Shown: in pieces, positions 1 through 10,906 of the stretch
Layout: every line of letters starts with the position of its first letter
How positions within the stretch are numbered: the first letter of the stretch is position 1
NCBI RefSeq assembly: GCF_905171775.1
Contig: NC_053490.1
Location: 16,597,752 to 16,661,751, forward strand
Direction of reading: 5' to 3'
Source of the DNA: Rana temporaria
Lineage: Eukaryota; Chordata; Amphibia; Anura; Ranidae
DNA: 64,000 nucleotides
Translations under genes and position numbers: made by a program
The notes under the pieces: model-generated
Seen by the model: only the letters and a program-made list of their open reading frames with translations
Databases searched by the model: none
What the model was told of the DNA's origin: nothing

Positions 1-1439
1 TTTAGATTTTTAATCACTAACGTTATTTCTTCAGCGGATATGGGAGACTCCATTACTTCTCTATGAATTTCAGTCAATCGAGGAAGTTTCAGATTGTCCA
101 GAAAATCATCCATTCCCACTGAAGAAAAATCGGCAGCGGATGCATAAAGCTTAGAAAAGAAGTCCTGAAAGGCCTCCATTATCTTCCTAGGATTCAGGGT
201 GAAAGAACCATCACTCATTCTTATTTTAGGGAGAGTCCGTGATTGAAATCTAGGTGACAATTTATGAGCTAGCATTGGGCCTATTTTATCTTTAAATTTA
301 TAGAAATTAGCACCAGTCCATTTCAAGTCTTCCCCTGCTTTAGTTGTAAGTACCAAATTCAAGGCAGATCTAGCTGCATCAAGTGCCTGAATTGGAAAGT
401 TAAGAGGATCAGATTTATGTTTTTTACGGAGTTGTAAATAGTTGTTTTCCAGTCTCCTTATGTCCAGGTTCCTTTGTTTCTTGAGGTTAGCGGCCACTTG
501 TATTATTTTGCCCCTGATAAAGGCCTTGTGAGCAGCCCACAAAGTTTCAGGGGATACATCATCTGTATCATTATGCTCAAAATATTCTAAAAGAGATCGC
601 TCAATATCCTTCATTAAGATAGGATCCTTCAAAATAGACCTATTAAGTGTCCAATGAGATATTTTAGGAGAAGTGTCCTCTCTCCTCAGTGACAAATGAA
701 CCATCGAGTGATCTGACCATGGAACATCAACTATACGAGACTCAATGGCAGCTGGGATGTGATGGTTAGAGATTAATATATGATCTATACGAGAATATGA
801 ATGGTGAGGGTTAGAATAGTGAGTATAATCTTTAGTTTTGGGGTTCAACTCCCCCCAGATGTCAGTCAATCTAGACTGATGTAGAATGCGTGCTACTTGC
901 AAACTAATTTTAGTTGGTCTGATGATTCCATTAATAGAAGGTTTGGATTTATCCAATCCTGCATCGAAAGCTAGGTTAGAGTCCCCACCCATAAGTACGA
1001 TCCCCTCCATATATGGACGAAGGGTATCAAGCATCTGTGAAAAAAACTTTTTCTGACCTCTGTTAGGAGCATAGTAAGAAATAAATGTGTACAGTCTTCC
1101 ATCAAGGTTACCCTGTATCAAAAGAAACCTACCTTTCGGATCTCCAAATTCTTTAATCAGGTTAAAATTACAATACCTAGAGAACAGAATGGCCACACCC
1201 TTAGTTTTGTTTTCTGCTTTAGCAAGATAAAATAACGGAAAGTGGGCATGCAAAAAGGAGGGGTTATATCGTTTAGGAAAGTGGGTTTCTTGAAGGAAAA
1301 CCACATCTACACGGAGAGACTTGTATACTTGAAAGGCTGTGCGCCTCTTAGTAGGAGAATTCAACCCCTGAGTGTTGTGAGTAACAACACTAAGGGGTTT
1401 AGATACATCATTCGATCCAGCCATAAGTCTCATCATCAT
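1..1439 (-). CDS. L1-type LINE ORF2, N-terminal part (endonuclease, start of RT region)
   Basis: Reading the minus strand from about 1439 (a cluster of in-frame ATGs; another Met at 1424) gives a frame open all the way to the window edge. I translated it by hand and saw no stop. It carries the ordered motifs of a LINE apurinic-type endonuclease: THNTQGLN, LQETHF, YYAPN, GGDSNLAFD, SRIDHIL and SDHSMVHLSL. This enzyme nicks the target DNA to prime reverse transcription. After it comes the linker leading to the reverse transcriptase, which lies outside the window. An in-frame TAA lies just upstream of the ATG cluster. The endonuclease residues look intact, so this copy is young. Together with ORF1 at 2026-3117 it forms one L1 element. 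Confidence is high for the class; the exact start codon is uncertain. Confidence 0.88.
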   Translation of the reverse strand, partial: MMMRLMAGSNDVSKPLSVVTHNTQGLNSPTKRRTAFQVYKSLRVDVVFLQETHFPKRYNPSFLHAHFPLFYLAKAENKTKGVAILFSRYCNFNLIKEFGDPKGRFLLIQGNLDGRLYTFISYYAPNRGQKKFFSQMLDTLRPYMEGIVLMGGDSNLAFDAGLDKSKPSINGIIRPTKISLQVARILHQSRLTDIWGELNPKTKDYTHYSNPHHSYSRIDHILISNHHIPAAIESRIVDVPWSDHSMVHLSLRREDTSPKISHWTLNRSILKDPILMKDIERSLLEYFEHNDTDDVSPETLWAAHKAFIRGKIIQVAANLKKQRNLDIRRLENNYLQLRKKHKSDPLNFPIQALDAARSALNLVLTTKAGEDLKWTGANFYKFKDKIGPMLAHKLSPRFQSRTLPKIRMSDGSFTLNPRKIMEAFQDFFSKLYASAADFSSVGMDDFLDNLKLPRLTEIHREVMESPISAEEITLVIKNL

Positions 1440-2025
1440 CGACGGACAGGCAGGACCATATAGATATTACCAGTAGTTCCGTAAATATGAGCATCGGCAG
1501 GCAGGCTGAAGAGAAGAGGAGAATATGAGGAAGAAAGAAAAAGAAATATAAAGAAGAGATTAAAAAAGAAAAATAAAAAAACATAGTGCACAACAAACTA
1601 TTAAATCGTGCAAGTTCAATTCGTAACCAAGAATGAGGGAAGAGATTGATTCTCCTTCCCTCATTCAAACAAGAAATTTTAGCATAGTCCCATAAAAGGA
1701 CTATATTCTTACCCATTGGGTCGACAAAGTGTCGACACAAGAGATAAGTTGAGGTTTAATACCTCACCGTCGTCAGTTGTCGACAAATTAAAAGATTACA
1801 TCTAAAAACAATTTTCAAGAAAAAAGGCATTTTGAATCAGAGGATGACCAGAAAAAAGAGGAGAAAAATCTAAAGAATAACTGCATTCAACCAGGTATTC
1901 AAACCCGAAATCTCTTTTTTTTTTTGTTTTTCCCCTCTTTTTTTTTTTTTTTCAAAAAGCATCCGTGAAAAAATTCATCTGAATCAAAGAATAAGAGAAA
2001 CGTCCTGGGTAGGTCTATTCAATAT
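1440..2025 (-). other. L1 inter-ORF spacer
   Basis: This A/T-rich stretch lies between the stop of L1 ORF1 and the start of ORF2 on the minus strand. It contains homopurine and homopyrimidine runs and short open frames but nothing protein-like. L1-clade elements commonly have an inter-ORF spacer, although about 590 bp is long. Confidence 0.6.
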
Positions 2026-3117
2026 TCAGGGGACTTGGTCACCTCCAATTTTCCTGTATTTGACCTTGTTCCATGGATTCTGAGTCGGACTAGTAGGAGT
2101 GTTTCTCTTGGTAGATTGAACTGGAGGTGAAGTAGTGTCCATGGCAGGTTCAAGAGAAATAATTTTCAGATCAAACAGAAGTCTTTCACCCTCTTGGAAA
2201 CTATGGATCACATGGTTTCTACCATTATAATTGAATTTTAAGGCGAAGGGGAAAGCCCATTTATATTTGATGTTTTTGTTAATAAGGGCAGACAATAACG
2301 GTTTCATTGCTCTTCTTCTCTGAATGGTATATGGAGAAATGTCAGAGAATATTTGTATGGTATTACCTTGGTATTGAAGATTCTCCTGTTGTCTGGACCG
2401 TTTCATAATGTCCTCCTTGGTAGAGAAATAATGAGGCTTGACCACCACATCCCTGGGCAAGCCATCTCTTCTTAGTGGACCTAATGATCTATGAGCCCTA
2501 TCAATTTCCAATTTTATATCAGGCATAGATGGAAGGAGGATTTTCATAATGTCTCGTATTGCTGAATGAACGTCCATAATGGACTCAGGTAGACCCCTAA
2601 CCCTGAAGTTTTCTCTTCTTGACCTGTTTTCCAAATCATCAATTTTAGCCTGAGCGGCCTCCAGTTGTTCCTGTAGGAAGTGGATATGGTCATCATGTTG
2701 TTCAGTTTTCGAAACGTTAGTGTCCAATTTATGTTCCACCGAGTCAATTCTGTTGCCAAGACATTGGAAGTCTGCCCTAATATCTTTAGTAATTTTCTCA
2801 GCCGTAAGAGCTAGACCCCTTTCCATCATTTCAGAGATCCTGTTATAGAGATCAGCAACATTGAAAGAAACTTCTGGGGCATTTTCAGTGTTAGCAGTCA
2901 CTTGTATAGGGTCATGTGAGGGAGGTACCACAGAAATCCCGTGATCCGCCATTGCAGGTATTATGCCCTCCCGTACTACAGATGAAAATAAGGCTGTAGT
3001 TGTAGTTAAACCTAATGAAGGAGATGATGAGGAGGGCGGTACATGAGACAAGAACTGTTCAGTTAACTGAGGTTCCACTATAGACACCTGAGGGCCTGTA
3101 ATAGGAGGGGTGTCCAT
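2026..3117 (-). CDS. L1-type LINE ORF1 protein, intact
   Basis: A complete 363-residue frame. The first 85 residues are Pro/Ser/Thr-rich. Residues about 95-165 are a heptad-like coiled coil (trimerisation in known L1 ORF1 proteins). Residues about 166-260 are the RNA-recognition segment, opening with the L1 signature DLENRSRRENFRVRGLPES, with DRAHRSLGP near residue 207. Residues about 265-330 match the basic C-terminal nucleic-acid-binding domain. ORF1 proteins coat L1 RNA as a chaperone within the retrotransposition RNP. The frame has no stop or frameshift, which fits a recent insertion. It lies 5' of ORF2 (1-1439) on the same strand, as expected. Confidence 0.9.
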   Translation of the reverse strand: MDTPPITGPQVSIVEPQLTEQFLSHVPPSSSSPSLGLTTTTALFSSVVREGIIPAMADHGISVVPPSHDPIQVTANTENAPEVSFNVADLYNRISEMMERGLALTAEKITKDIRADFQCLGNRIDSVEHKLDTNVSKTEQHDDHIHFLQEQLEAAQAKIDDLENRSRRENFRVRGLPESIMDVHSAIRDIMKILLPSMPDIKLEIDRAHRSLGPLRRDGLPRDVVVKPHYFSTKEDIMKRSRQQENLQYQGNTIQIFSDISPYTIQRRRAMKPLLSALINKNIKYKWAFPFALKFNYNGRNHVIHSFQEGERLLFDLKIISLEPAMDTTSPPVQSTKRNTPTSPTQNPWNKVKYRKIGGDQVP

Positions 3118-4230
3118 ATCAAGGAGACACTCTTTGATAATTGAGTTCTTATTTTTTTTTTAACCTGTTTCCCCTTCATATATAAGAAGTGCTGTAAAGA
3201 ATCCGTATCAGTATGAGTAAAGTCGCTCTATAGTTTAGAATTAACAGTTCACTCCAATATCAGCTCCTATAGGTGTAATAGACCTATAACTATCATCAGT
3301 CAATGGGTGTTAATTATGTGATCAGTCCAAACCCAGTTTTGAGCCTTTATAGTAAGTATTTTAAAAAGACCAGCATCATAAAAATGCCTCAAATTACATA
3401 TCATGCAGGTTTCATGTTAGCGTATAGGATTGCAGCTTATGTCGACTAACATCAGACGGTGCGTTGAAACACCTCAGTAAATTCCCATATCAGGGATAAT
3501 CATAGGATAATCCTCAGTTTATAGAAGAGATAAATGTTTTCCAAGGTATTGCATCCAGATCTGAGGCGATAATTTGACACCACACAGGGTGTAAGGATCA
3601 CTGTATATACCTATGCCTCTGTTAATATTATCAGTATGAGTCCTTGTAGAGTTCCGTTGTATGTCAGTGGATCTCCTTCTTATCTGGTAAAAATCAAGGT
3701 CTCTACTAGCTTTAGAACAATGTGTTTGAGTATTAGTCTTCCACAGCCACGGTGTTGTAGAGAGTATATTAATGACCTACCGGCCTATATATGGCTCAGG
3801 GTTACCTTATTCTGAAGGCTAGTCTTTTATAGGCAGATTTAGTGGGGGAAAATTTTCAATTACTGTAACATCTACCTCACTTTGAGTGTCCTGTGTCAGT
3901 ATACTTGTAGGCCACAAGATGGCAACGTCACCTCAGCAGCTGTAATACCATCTGCGTCATAGGGCCTCCTACAATGTAAACGAGTTCTTCCTCCAGTTTC
4001 CAGGTGGATTGTGTGATCCAGATATCACCCGCAGAGTGGAGGGCAGCAGGTAGGAGTGTCACTGCGACCGGATCTTCTGCAATCCCTGTCCCACCCGACC
4101 GTGCCTACTTAGGCCACCTTATGGCGATTATGCACCCGTGAGGTAAAAGGCCTCGGTGACCGTCACTATAGCGGGTAGCTCCTCCGCTGAAGAACGGGTA
4201 TTCTCCCAGTGGCGCCCGCTCTATACGCAT
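3118..4230 (-). other. probable L1 5' untranslated region
   Basis: About 1.1 kb upstream of ORF1 on the minus strand with no long frame. The distal part (about 3940-4230) is richer in G/C than the rest, as expected for an internal LINE promoter. I place the 5' end near 4230 only because a different repeat begins there; I could not see a target duplication, since the 3' end of the element is outside the window. Confidence 0.45.
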
Positions 4231-4239
4231 AGTTATTCT

Positions 4240-4566
4240 AAGAAGATAGTTTATAAAACTATATCTACACCGTTGTCATTTTGCTTGTGGGCATTGTGAA
4301 GCTCACAAGCACTTACTTCCTGGAAGTCTTGGATGGGGAGTGATAATTGGACAGCGCACTGCATCCTGGGAAATGATGACACACATTTCCCAGGAGCATT
4401 AGAGGGAGATGATGTCAGAATCCTAGGTGGATCCAAAGGCAGATTTTGTGGGACCGCATAGCAACAGGCATTTCTAGATGAGTAAAAATGTTTTTTTTTT
4501 CTTTTTTTAGGTCTAATGATCACAATAATGAAAAAATATTTTTGGGATGGAAACTCCACTTTAAGT
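4240..4566 (-). mobile_element. TTAA-type MITE of the 'AAGTGGAGTTTCCATCCC' family
   Basis: The right edge reads, on the minus strand, CTTAAAGTGGAGTTTCCATC, matching the end of the larger element near 38019-39043 (AAGCGGCGTTCCACCC). Its core has a foldback around 'cctgggaaat...atttcccagg' near 4366-4401. No coding frame. The left boundary is unclear. Confidence 0.45.
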
Positions 4567-4970
4567 GCCTGTTCACACTTGTGCGATGCGGGAACCCTGC
4601 AAATTCCCTGCAGATTTGCGCATTGCACCCGACTCGCACGGCAGTTCACACTGCCATATGCAAACTGCAGGGAGTGTCAATACATTGTTAATGACACCCC
4701 CACTTCAGCTTGCATATCACACTGCAAACTGACAGCTTGGACATGAATCAGATCGAACAGGTGTGAACACCCAAGCGATCCGATTCTGGTGCCGACCAAA
4801 AAAAAATTAAAAAGAGGTCCTGTGCGAGTTTAGTCAGAATGCGAAGCGATTTCAGCCATACTATCTGTTTGACTGAAATTGCATCGCACGGACATTGCAT
4901 GTGATTTGCGCTGCATTGGGGTGCGAATCACATGCGATCTTGCACCACGCAGCAGTGTGAACCAGTCTTA
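4567..4970. mobile_element. Short MITE with TTTAAGACTGGTTCACAC-type termini
   Basis: The left end (near 4560) reads TTTAAGTGCCTGTTCACAC and the right end GTGTGAACCAGTCTTAAA, so the termini are inverted repeats containing TTAA. The body contains inverted arms (GCGATGC / GCATCGC-like). It is noncoding and about 400 bp. It abuts CR1 LINE sequence on its right. Confidence 0.6.
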
Positions 4971-5040
4971 AACCTCATCTGCCACATAGTCGCCCAATCA
5001 GACAGAGCATTGAGGGCGGCTTGTAAATTTAAGACATCCT

Positions 5041-5723
5041 GGGGTAGATTCAGGTACATTTGCGCATTTATTACGGAGGCGCAGCGCACCGTTTTGCTGC
5101 TGCGCCTCCGTAAATTACCTGCGCCACGCTCAATTCACGGAGCAGTAGCTCCGTAAATTGCGTGTGCGCACCGGAAAACTGCCCGGCGTAAGCGCGCGCA
5201 ATTTAAATGATCCCATAGGGGGCGTGGATCATTTAAATTAGGCGCGTTCCCGCGCCGAGCGTAGTGCGCATGCTCCGTCGGGAAACTTTCCCGACGTGCA
5301 TTGCGGTAAATGACGTCGCAAGGACGTCATTTGCTTCAAAGTGAACGTGAATGGCGTCCAGCGCCATTCACTTACGATTCACTTACGCGGGAACGACGGG
5401 TATACGTAGCATTGGCTTACGCAAAAACCGACGTACGCAAACAACGTAAACTGCGTACGCAGGGCGCGCGTACGGTTGTGAATCGGCGTTAGTATGCAAT
5501 TTGCATACTCTACGCTGACCACTACCGGAACGCCACCTAGCGGCCTGCGTAAGAATGCAGCCTAAGATATGACGGCATAAGGAGGCTTATGCCAGTCATA
5601 TCTTAGGCTGCAGTCGGCGTATCGAGGTTCCTGAATCAGGAGCATTCGATACGCCGGCACAAGTAAGCAATTGCGCTGCATAACTATGGTTACGCAGACG
5701 CAATTGCTCTCTGAATCTACCCC
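5041..5723. mobile_element. Harbinger-like hairpin-string element, copy A
   Basis: The termini GGGGTAGATTCAG / CTGAATCTACCCC are inverted repeats. The body is a chain of hairpins and contains the family marker 'cgccacctagcgg' near 5531. It interrupts the CR1 frame between codons for SLQ and QDV, with CTG present at both junctions (about 5039 and 5725), which is compatible with a 3-bp target duplication. No coding capacity. Confidence 0.75.
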
Positions 5724-6200
5724 ACTGTAAGGACGTTATTCCACTGCATAGCTTGGTGTCATCTGCAAACACTGAAATTATACTTTTAACCCCAGACCCA
5801 ATATCATTTCTAAAGGTATTAAAAAGTAAGGGTCCCAGCACTGAACCTTGGGGTACACCACTGATGACCTAAACCAGTCAGAGTAAGAATCATTAACCAC
5901 GACTCTCTGAATTCTGTATTTTATCCAGTTTTCTATCCATTTACAAACTGATCTTTTCAATCCTGTAGACTTTACCTTACACATGAGCCGTGTGTGGGGA
6001 ACTGTATCCAACGCTTTTGCAAAAACCAAGTATATCACGTCCACCGCCACGCCTCTGTCCAGGGTTTTACTCACCTCTTCATAAAAAGAAATCAGATTTG
6101 TCTGACAACTTCTGTCTTTCATGAATCCATGCTGTCTGTTACTGATATTTTTTTTCCCCAGAAAGAACTCATCTATGTGGTCTTTTATTAAACTCTAAAG

Positions 6201-7444
6201 CAGTGGTTCTCAACCTGGGGGCCGAATGATGATTTGCCAGGGGTCACCGAATCCTGGGATGTTCCTGAAGCCCGCACCACTCTTCCAGTCTTTTCGCGAC
6301 CGCCCAGCTGGGCTGTTCCTGGAGCCCGCGGCTGCCACTCAGCCTCTTCACAGCCGCCCAATTAGTTCCCGACATGGGTGGGGGGCAGAGACTAGAGGTC
6401 AGCTGACTGGTGAGGAATGTGAAGTGGGAGAGGCTGGAGGAGACCCCACCTCCTGATTTTGGCATAGGTGTTACTGCTGCGAGACACCACAAAGTTGGAG
6501 ACACAGGGCTGGATTCACAAAGTTACGCCGACGTATCAATAGATACGCCGACGTAACTCGGAATCTAAGCCCGTCGTAAGTTTAAGTGTATGCTCAAACT
6601 GAGATACACTTAAACCTAGCTAAGATACGACGACCTGCGCCCTCGTATCTTAGGGTGCAATTTTTCCGCTGGCCGCTAGGTGGCGCTTCCGTTGATTTCG
6701 GCGTAGAATATGTAAATGACTAGATACGCCGATTCACGAAAGTACGCTTGCCCGTCGCAGTAAAGATACGCCGTTTCCGTAAGAGGTACGCCGCGTAAAG
6801 ATAAATCTGCCCCCTAGGTGGTGTAGCCAATGTTAAGTATGGGCGTCTTTCCCGCGTCAAAATTTGAAAATTTTACGTCGTTTGCGTAAGTCGTCCGTGA
6901 ATGGGGCTGGACGTAATTTACGTTCACGTCGAAACCAATACGTCCTTGCGGCGTACTTTGGAGCAATGCACACTGGGATATGTACACGGACGGCGCATGC
7001 GCCGTTCGTAAAAAACGTCAATCACGTCGGGTCACCAATCATTTACATAAAACACGCCCCCCTCATCCTCATTTGAATTAGGCGCGCTTACGCCCGCCCC
7101 ATTTACGATACGCCGCCGTAAGTTAGGAGGCAAGTGCTTTGTGAATACAGCACTTGCCTCTCTGACTTAAGGCGGCGTAGCGTAAATACGATACGCTACG
7201 CAGCAAAAATGCGCCGATCTACGTGAATCCAGCCCACAGAGAGTAACACTACCTGTGATTAGAGTTGCCATTAAAAGTCCCCACTACAGTTCTCAGATCA
7301 GCAGATGACCTTGATCAAGAGCACCTAAGTTGGATGATCAGAACTCTCCCCAGCATTGCCACTCATCCCAACTACTTTCAGGGGTCCCCACAACTTGGGA
7401 AATTTTATCAAGGAGTCACGGCACTAGAAGGTTGAGAACCACTG
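6201..7444. mobile_element. hAT (Charlie-like) non-autonomous element with 8-bp TSD
   Basis: The termini are CAGTGGTTCTCAACCTGGGG (left) and GGTTGAGAACCACTG (right), the classic hAT-Charlie end. The 8-bp target duplication CTCTAAAG is perfect at 6193-6200 and 7445-7452. It is inserted in a CR1 LINE and itself carries a Harbinger-like element at 6506-7235. No transposase frame is visible. Confidence 0.9.
6506..7235. mobile_element. Harbinger-like hairpin-string element, copy B
   Basis: The termini GGGCTGGATTCAC / GTGAATCCAGCCC are flanked by a 3-bp duplication ACA (6503-6505 and 7236-7238). Internal hairpins include the arms 'ggcaagtgct...agcacttgcc' near 7128-7160. It is inserted in the hAT element at 6201-7444, so it is the younger of the two. 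Confidence 0.85.
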
Positions 7445-7574
7445 CTCTAAAGGAACTTCCCAACTAGAACAGCTAAACTAACAGGTCTATAGTTACTTGG
7501 TAAAGACTTTGATCCCTTTTTAAATATAGGCACCACATTGGCCCTGTGCTAATCCAGTGGTACCATTCCAGTTA

Positions 7575-8440
7575 TAGTTACATAGTAGGTGAGGTTGAAA
7601 AAAGACACAAGTCCACCAAGTCCAACCTATGTGTGTAAAAATATAAAGAGAAAATAAATCAGCGCAATATATCAATGAATAAATGAAAACCCTATATAAA
7701 GCGACTGAACACCAGGGTCAATAATCATAAAATCCCTGTAGGTCAAAATAAAAGCAGATGGTGCAGCGCTATAAACAGTCAATATACTGTGCAAGACACC
7801 TTCAGTGAGTAATAAAGTGCTGATACACGAAGGACATAATCAGTGACTTCACAAGTGCGATGAACCTCCACCACCAAACAAAATGGCCTCTCACCTCACC
7901 ATAAGGACCCTATGGCTATGGAGGGTCAATAACACATTCCCTTGCGTGCACTGACAGGTTAATCCAATATCGATCGGGAACCAGAAGAGAATCACAGTGG
8001 CAATCCCAGGTCTCATACAGTCATGTAATAACAAAAAAGCAAAGGCATAGTGCTCTCCGTCTCGATAATGAATAAAAAAAAAAGTGAAAACTTACATACA
8101 AGGCACCAAGATAAGGTGCCGGTATATACAGAGTTGTGTACAGAGATATCGTGATGGCCGCGGGTGACGTCACAACACTTCTTCTGTACACGTTATGTCC
8201 TTTGCTAGGTGGGGACTTCTTCAGCGGTTGATCCGCCCAAAGGGTGGTGCCAATCTAATGGAACTTCCCCTTTATAGTGCCGTTGTACGTGTTGTACGTC
8301 ACTGCGCTTTGCTTGAGCATTTTTACGAACATGTGTATGCAAGGCAGGCTTGGAGAGGAATCATGTTGAGAAAAATGAAGTTTTTTCCATGACATAAATA
8401 ACGGTCGTGTGTACGTGGCATAAGTCATGGAGAGCAGCCC
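7575..8440. repeat. Composite dispersed-repeat sequence
   Basis: It begins with a segment 'taggtgaggttgaaaaaagac' that I recognise only as a common dispersed vertebrate repeat. It continues with A/T-rich sequence and ends around 8395-8425 with a partial 'cgtgtgtacgtggcataa' MITE terminus. No coding frame. I cannot assign a family to the centre. Confidence 0.4.
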
Positions 8441-8770
8441 TCATCCTTGGAAATTTTCTCTGGTAAAGTTAAGTGTTTTTATATTTCCAGCATGTGTTTG
8501 TTGCTTACAGCTCACATTAAATGAAATCATGTTATGGTCACTGCTACCCAGATGTTCATTTAGATGAACATTAGTAATAAGCTCTGCATGGTATAAGATT
8601 ACCAGGTCCAGCAGAGCATTATTCTCAGTCGGGGGCCTCTATGAACTGTACCATAAAATTGTCTTGTGAGAGGTTTGTAAATTTTTGCCCTTTAACTGAT
8701 CCTATAGTATATTGGTAATAAGCTCTGCATGGTTTGAGATTACCAGGTCCAGCAGAGCATCATTCCTAAT

Positions 8771-9467
8771 ATAGAAATGTGAAAATATGCGCTTACCCAA
8801 TTACATAAACTAAAAAGCAGCAGACTCAAAAATGTTATACAAACATAAATATCATAAGCAAAAGAGTGGAGTTGCGCTAAACATGTGAGTATACCTTATC
8901 ACAAGGTCATATGAATAATGTGAATGGTTCACAAGCATAGATGATAAATAAAGTCCAATAATAAAAAGTGTGAAGACACTACAGAAAAAGTCCACAGCGT
9001 GTCCAATCTATAATGTTAATCCTGCTGCCAAGGTGAAAAAATCTGGAGCCATCACCCAATAAGAAATGCTGACCCTTACCAGAATTTCAGATCCTAACGG
9101 ATCAAGTAGTGCAGAAATAGCCAAATCAAAATGGATAGCAGCGCAGCTTGCCTCTTGATTGGATCCTCCAAAGGGTTACCAGTCCACCGACGGAGCAGCC
9201 AAGAAAAATAATAATAATGCTAGCATAGTGTAAATCTGTGCGATGATTACCACATACAGGACATCCCCCAGTGAGTGATGGACAAAACAGTGTGCAATAG
9301 ACCAAGAAACCACCACCGATGAACACACTGACCCTTACCAGAGCCTTTGATCCCTAGGGATCAGGTAAAGCAGAGGGGATGAACCAGCATGGAAAAACGG
9401 AGCTTCTCTAAAGTACTATCCTCAAGTCGCCAATGTACACCAGAATGTTCATAGGGAGAAAGAACAG
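8771..9467. repeat. Unassigned A/T-rich repeat-like sequence
   Basis: It contains two related blocks ('tgacccttaccagaatttcag...' near 9070 and 'tgacccttaccagagcctttg...' near 9330), so an internal diverged duplication is present. The style ('gcgctaaac...', 'aagtccaataat...') resembles the 45.4-46.0 kb segment. No protein signal. Confidence 0.35.
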
Positions 9468-9859
9468 TTTGGGAGTTAACCACAGGGGGCGCTGATGGGG
9501 GTATGTGTGACCTCATGTGTGTTTACAACTGTAGGGGGGTGTGGCTGTCGGTGTGACATCATCGATTGTGTATCCCTATAAAAGGGATCACTCGATCGAT
9601 GCAGCCGCCACAGTGAAGAACGGGGAAGCCGTGTTTACACACAGCTGTCCCCATTATTCAGCTCCGGGGACCGATCGCGGGACTCCAGTGGCGATCGGGT
9701 CTGCGGATCCCGTGGTCCCGGTCACGGAGCTTCGGACCGGGTCGCAGGCGCGCGCCCACGACCCACAGCTGGACAATAGCACAGCACGTACCTGTACGTG
9801 CATGTGCCCAGCCGTGCCATTCTGCCGACGTAAATGTGCAGGAGGCGGTCCTTAAGTGG
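9468..9859 (+). mobile_element. TTAA-type element, right part (copy T1)
   Basis: It matches the right part of the family seen complete at 42882-43914, from 'gttaaccacagggggcgctg' to the terminus AAGTGG followed by TTAA (9860-9863). It includes the conserved block TGACATCA (9554-9561), then TATAAAAG (9577-9584) after 15 bp. The left half of the element is absent. Confidence 0.75.
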
Positions 9860-9916
9860 TTAATGCATACTTTGTGAACTAATCAATGAAGAGTTAAAAT
9901 GGATGTAAACCTGATT

Positions 9917-10210
9917 AATGAAATTTGACCTAGGCACATATATCTCCACTTACCTCGAAATCCACGTCGCCCTGGCTGCCGGCCGCGGTTCGGGGATTTC
10001 CGTCAGAAAGTTTGCGCCTGCGCAGTCCTTGAAGGAATTTTTCGCGATAGCTGGAACCGTCTCAGCACATCAGTTTGCGCATGCGCTGGAACTTCCACGA
10101 TAGCTGGAACCAGCACAGCAGATCACCGGCGCGGTGTCCATCAGGAAAAACAAACTCGATCCGAACCGCGAATCGAGTATTATTTTTTAAATCGCAGGTT
10201 TTTTTTTGGC
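9917..10210. repeat. Dispersed repeat 'gatagctggaacc', copy 1
   Basis: Homologous to 28500-28700: both share 'cacgtcgccctgg', 'cggggatttccgtca', 'gcgcctgcgcagt'-like and 'catgcgctggaacttcc' blocks in the same order. No coding frame and no visible ends. Class unknown. Confidence 0.5.
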
Positions 10211-10466
10211 CAAAATCGCCCAGCCCTACCGCACACCACCACAGGACTGATGCAAATATAATCCTTTATTGTCCTCACAGACAGAGAAGCAAAGCGTTGA
10301 CGTGTTTCACATTCAGATCACGAGCTTAAAGTGTTTGTTATCCTAAAAAAAAAAAGAGATCCTGTTTCTTTAAAGAATGTTATACAGCACAGTGCTTGTG
10401 CTGTGTCATTTGGTCCCCCTGTATCACCTGAAATACCTGGCTGATCTTGCCTGGTTCTTCCCTCCT

Positions 10467-10906
10467 CTTATGCCTAGTACACACGATAGGATTTATCCTC
10501 TGAGGATTTTGATCCGATGGAGTGTATACACCATCGGATCGAAATCCGCGCCGAATTCCCATCGCGATGATGACGCGCCGACGTGCGCGACGCTGTCATA
10601 TAAGGAATTCCACGCATGCGTCGAATCATTACGACGCATGCGAGGGATGGGTTCGGACGGATCGATCCGGTGAGTCTGTACAGACCACCGGATCGATCCG
10701 CTGGAGCCGATTCCAGCGGATAGATTTCTTAGCATGCTAAGAAATTTTTATCCGCTGGAAATCGGTCGGCCCGAAATATATCTAAAAAAAATATATATAT
10801 ATATATAAATATCCGCTGGATCGTACACACCAGCGGATCTATCCGCTGAAACTGATCCGCAGATCAATTTCAGCGGATCGATCCTCTCGTGTGTACGGGG
10901 CCTTAG
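10467..10906. mobile_element. MITE with 'GTACACACGA' termini, copy 1
   Basis: Left terminus CCTAGTACACACGATAGGAT and right terminus CTCGTGTGTACGGGGCCTTAGG are inverted relative to each other. The core is dominated by 'atccgctgga' and its inverse. Noncoding and about 440 bp. Confidence 0.65.

Larger units (their letters stand above)
4971..8770 (-). pseudogene. CR1-type LINE remnant, broken by nested transposons
   Basis: Pieces of one reverse transcriptase frame appear in order on the minus strand: an endonuclease-domain stretch near 8570-8770 (LLDLVISNHAELIT); RT N-terminal motifs at 7453-7560 (NYRPVSL); the fingers/palm at 5778-6192 (SCQTNLISFYEEV, DFAK-like 'LVFAKALDTVPH'); the catalytic FADD box near 5765-5785; and the continuation QDVLNLQAALNAL at 4975-5040. 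The segments are separated by a Harbinger-like element (5041-5723) and a hAT element (6201-7444). Frameshifts (for example in the GVPQGSVLGP region around 5830-5870) show that it is dead. The 7575-8440 part holds other repeat material. Confidence 0.8.

Noticed and set aside
4516..5492. Several small + strand frames
   Set aside because: They fall within MITE sequence with inverted repeats and have no family resemblance.
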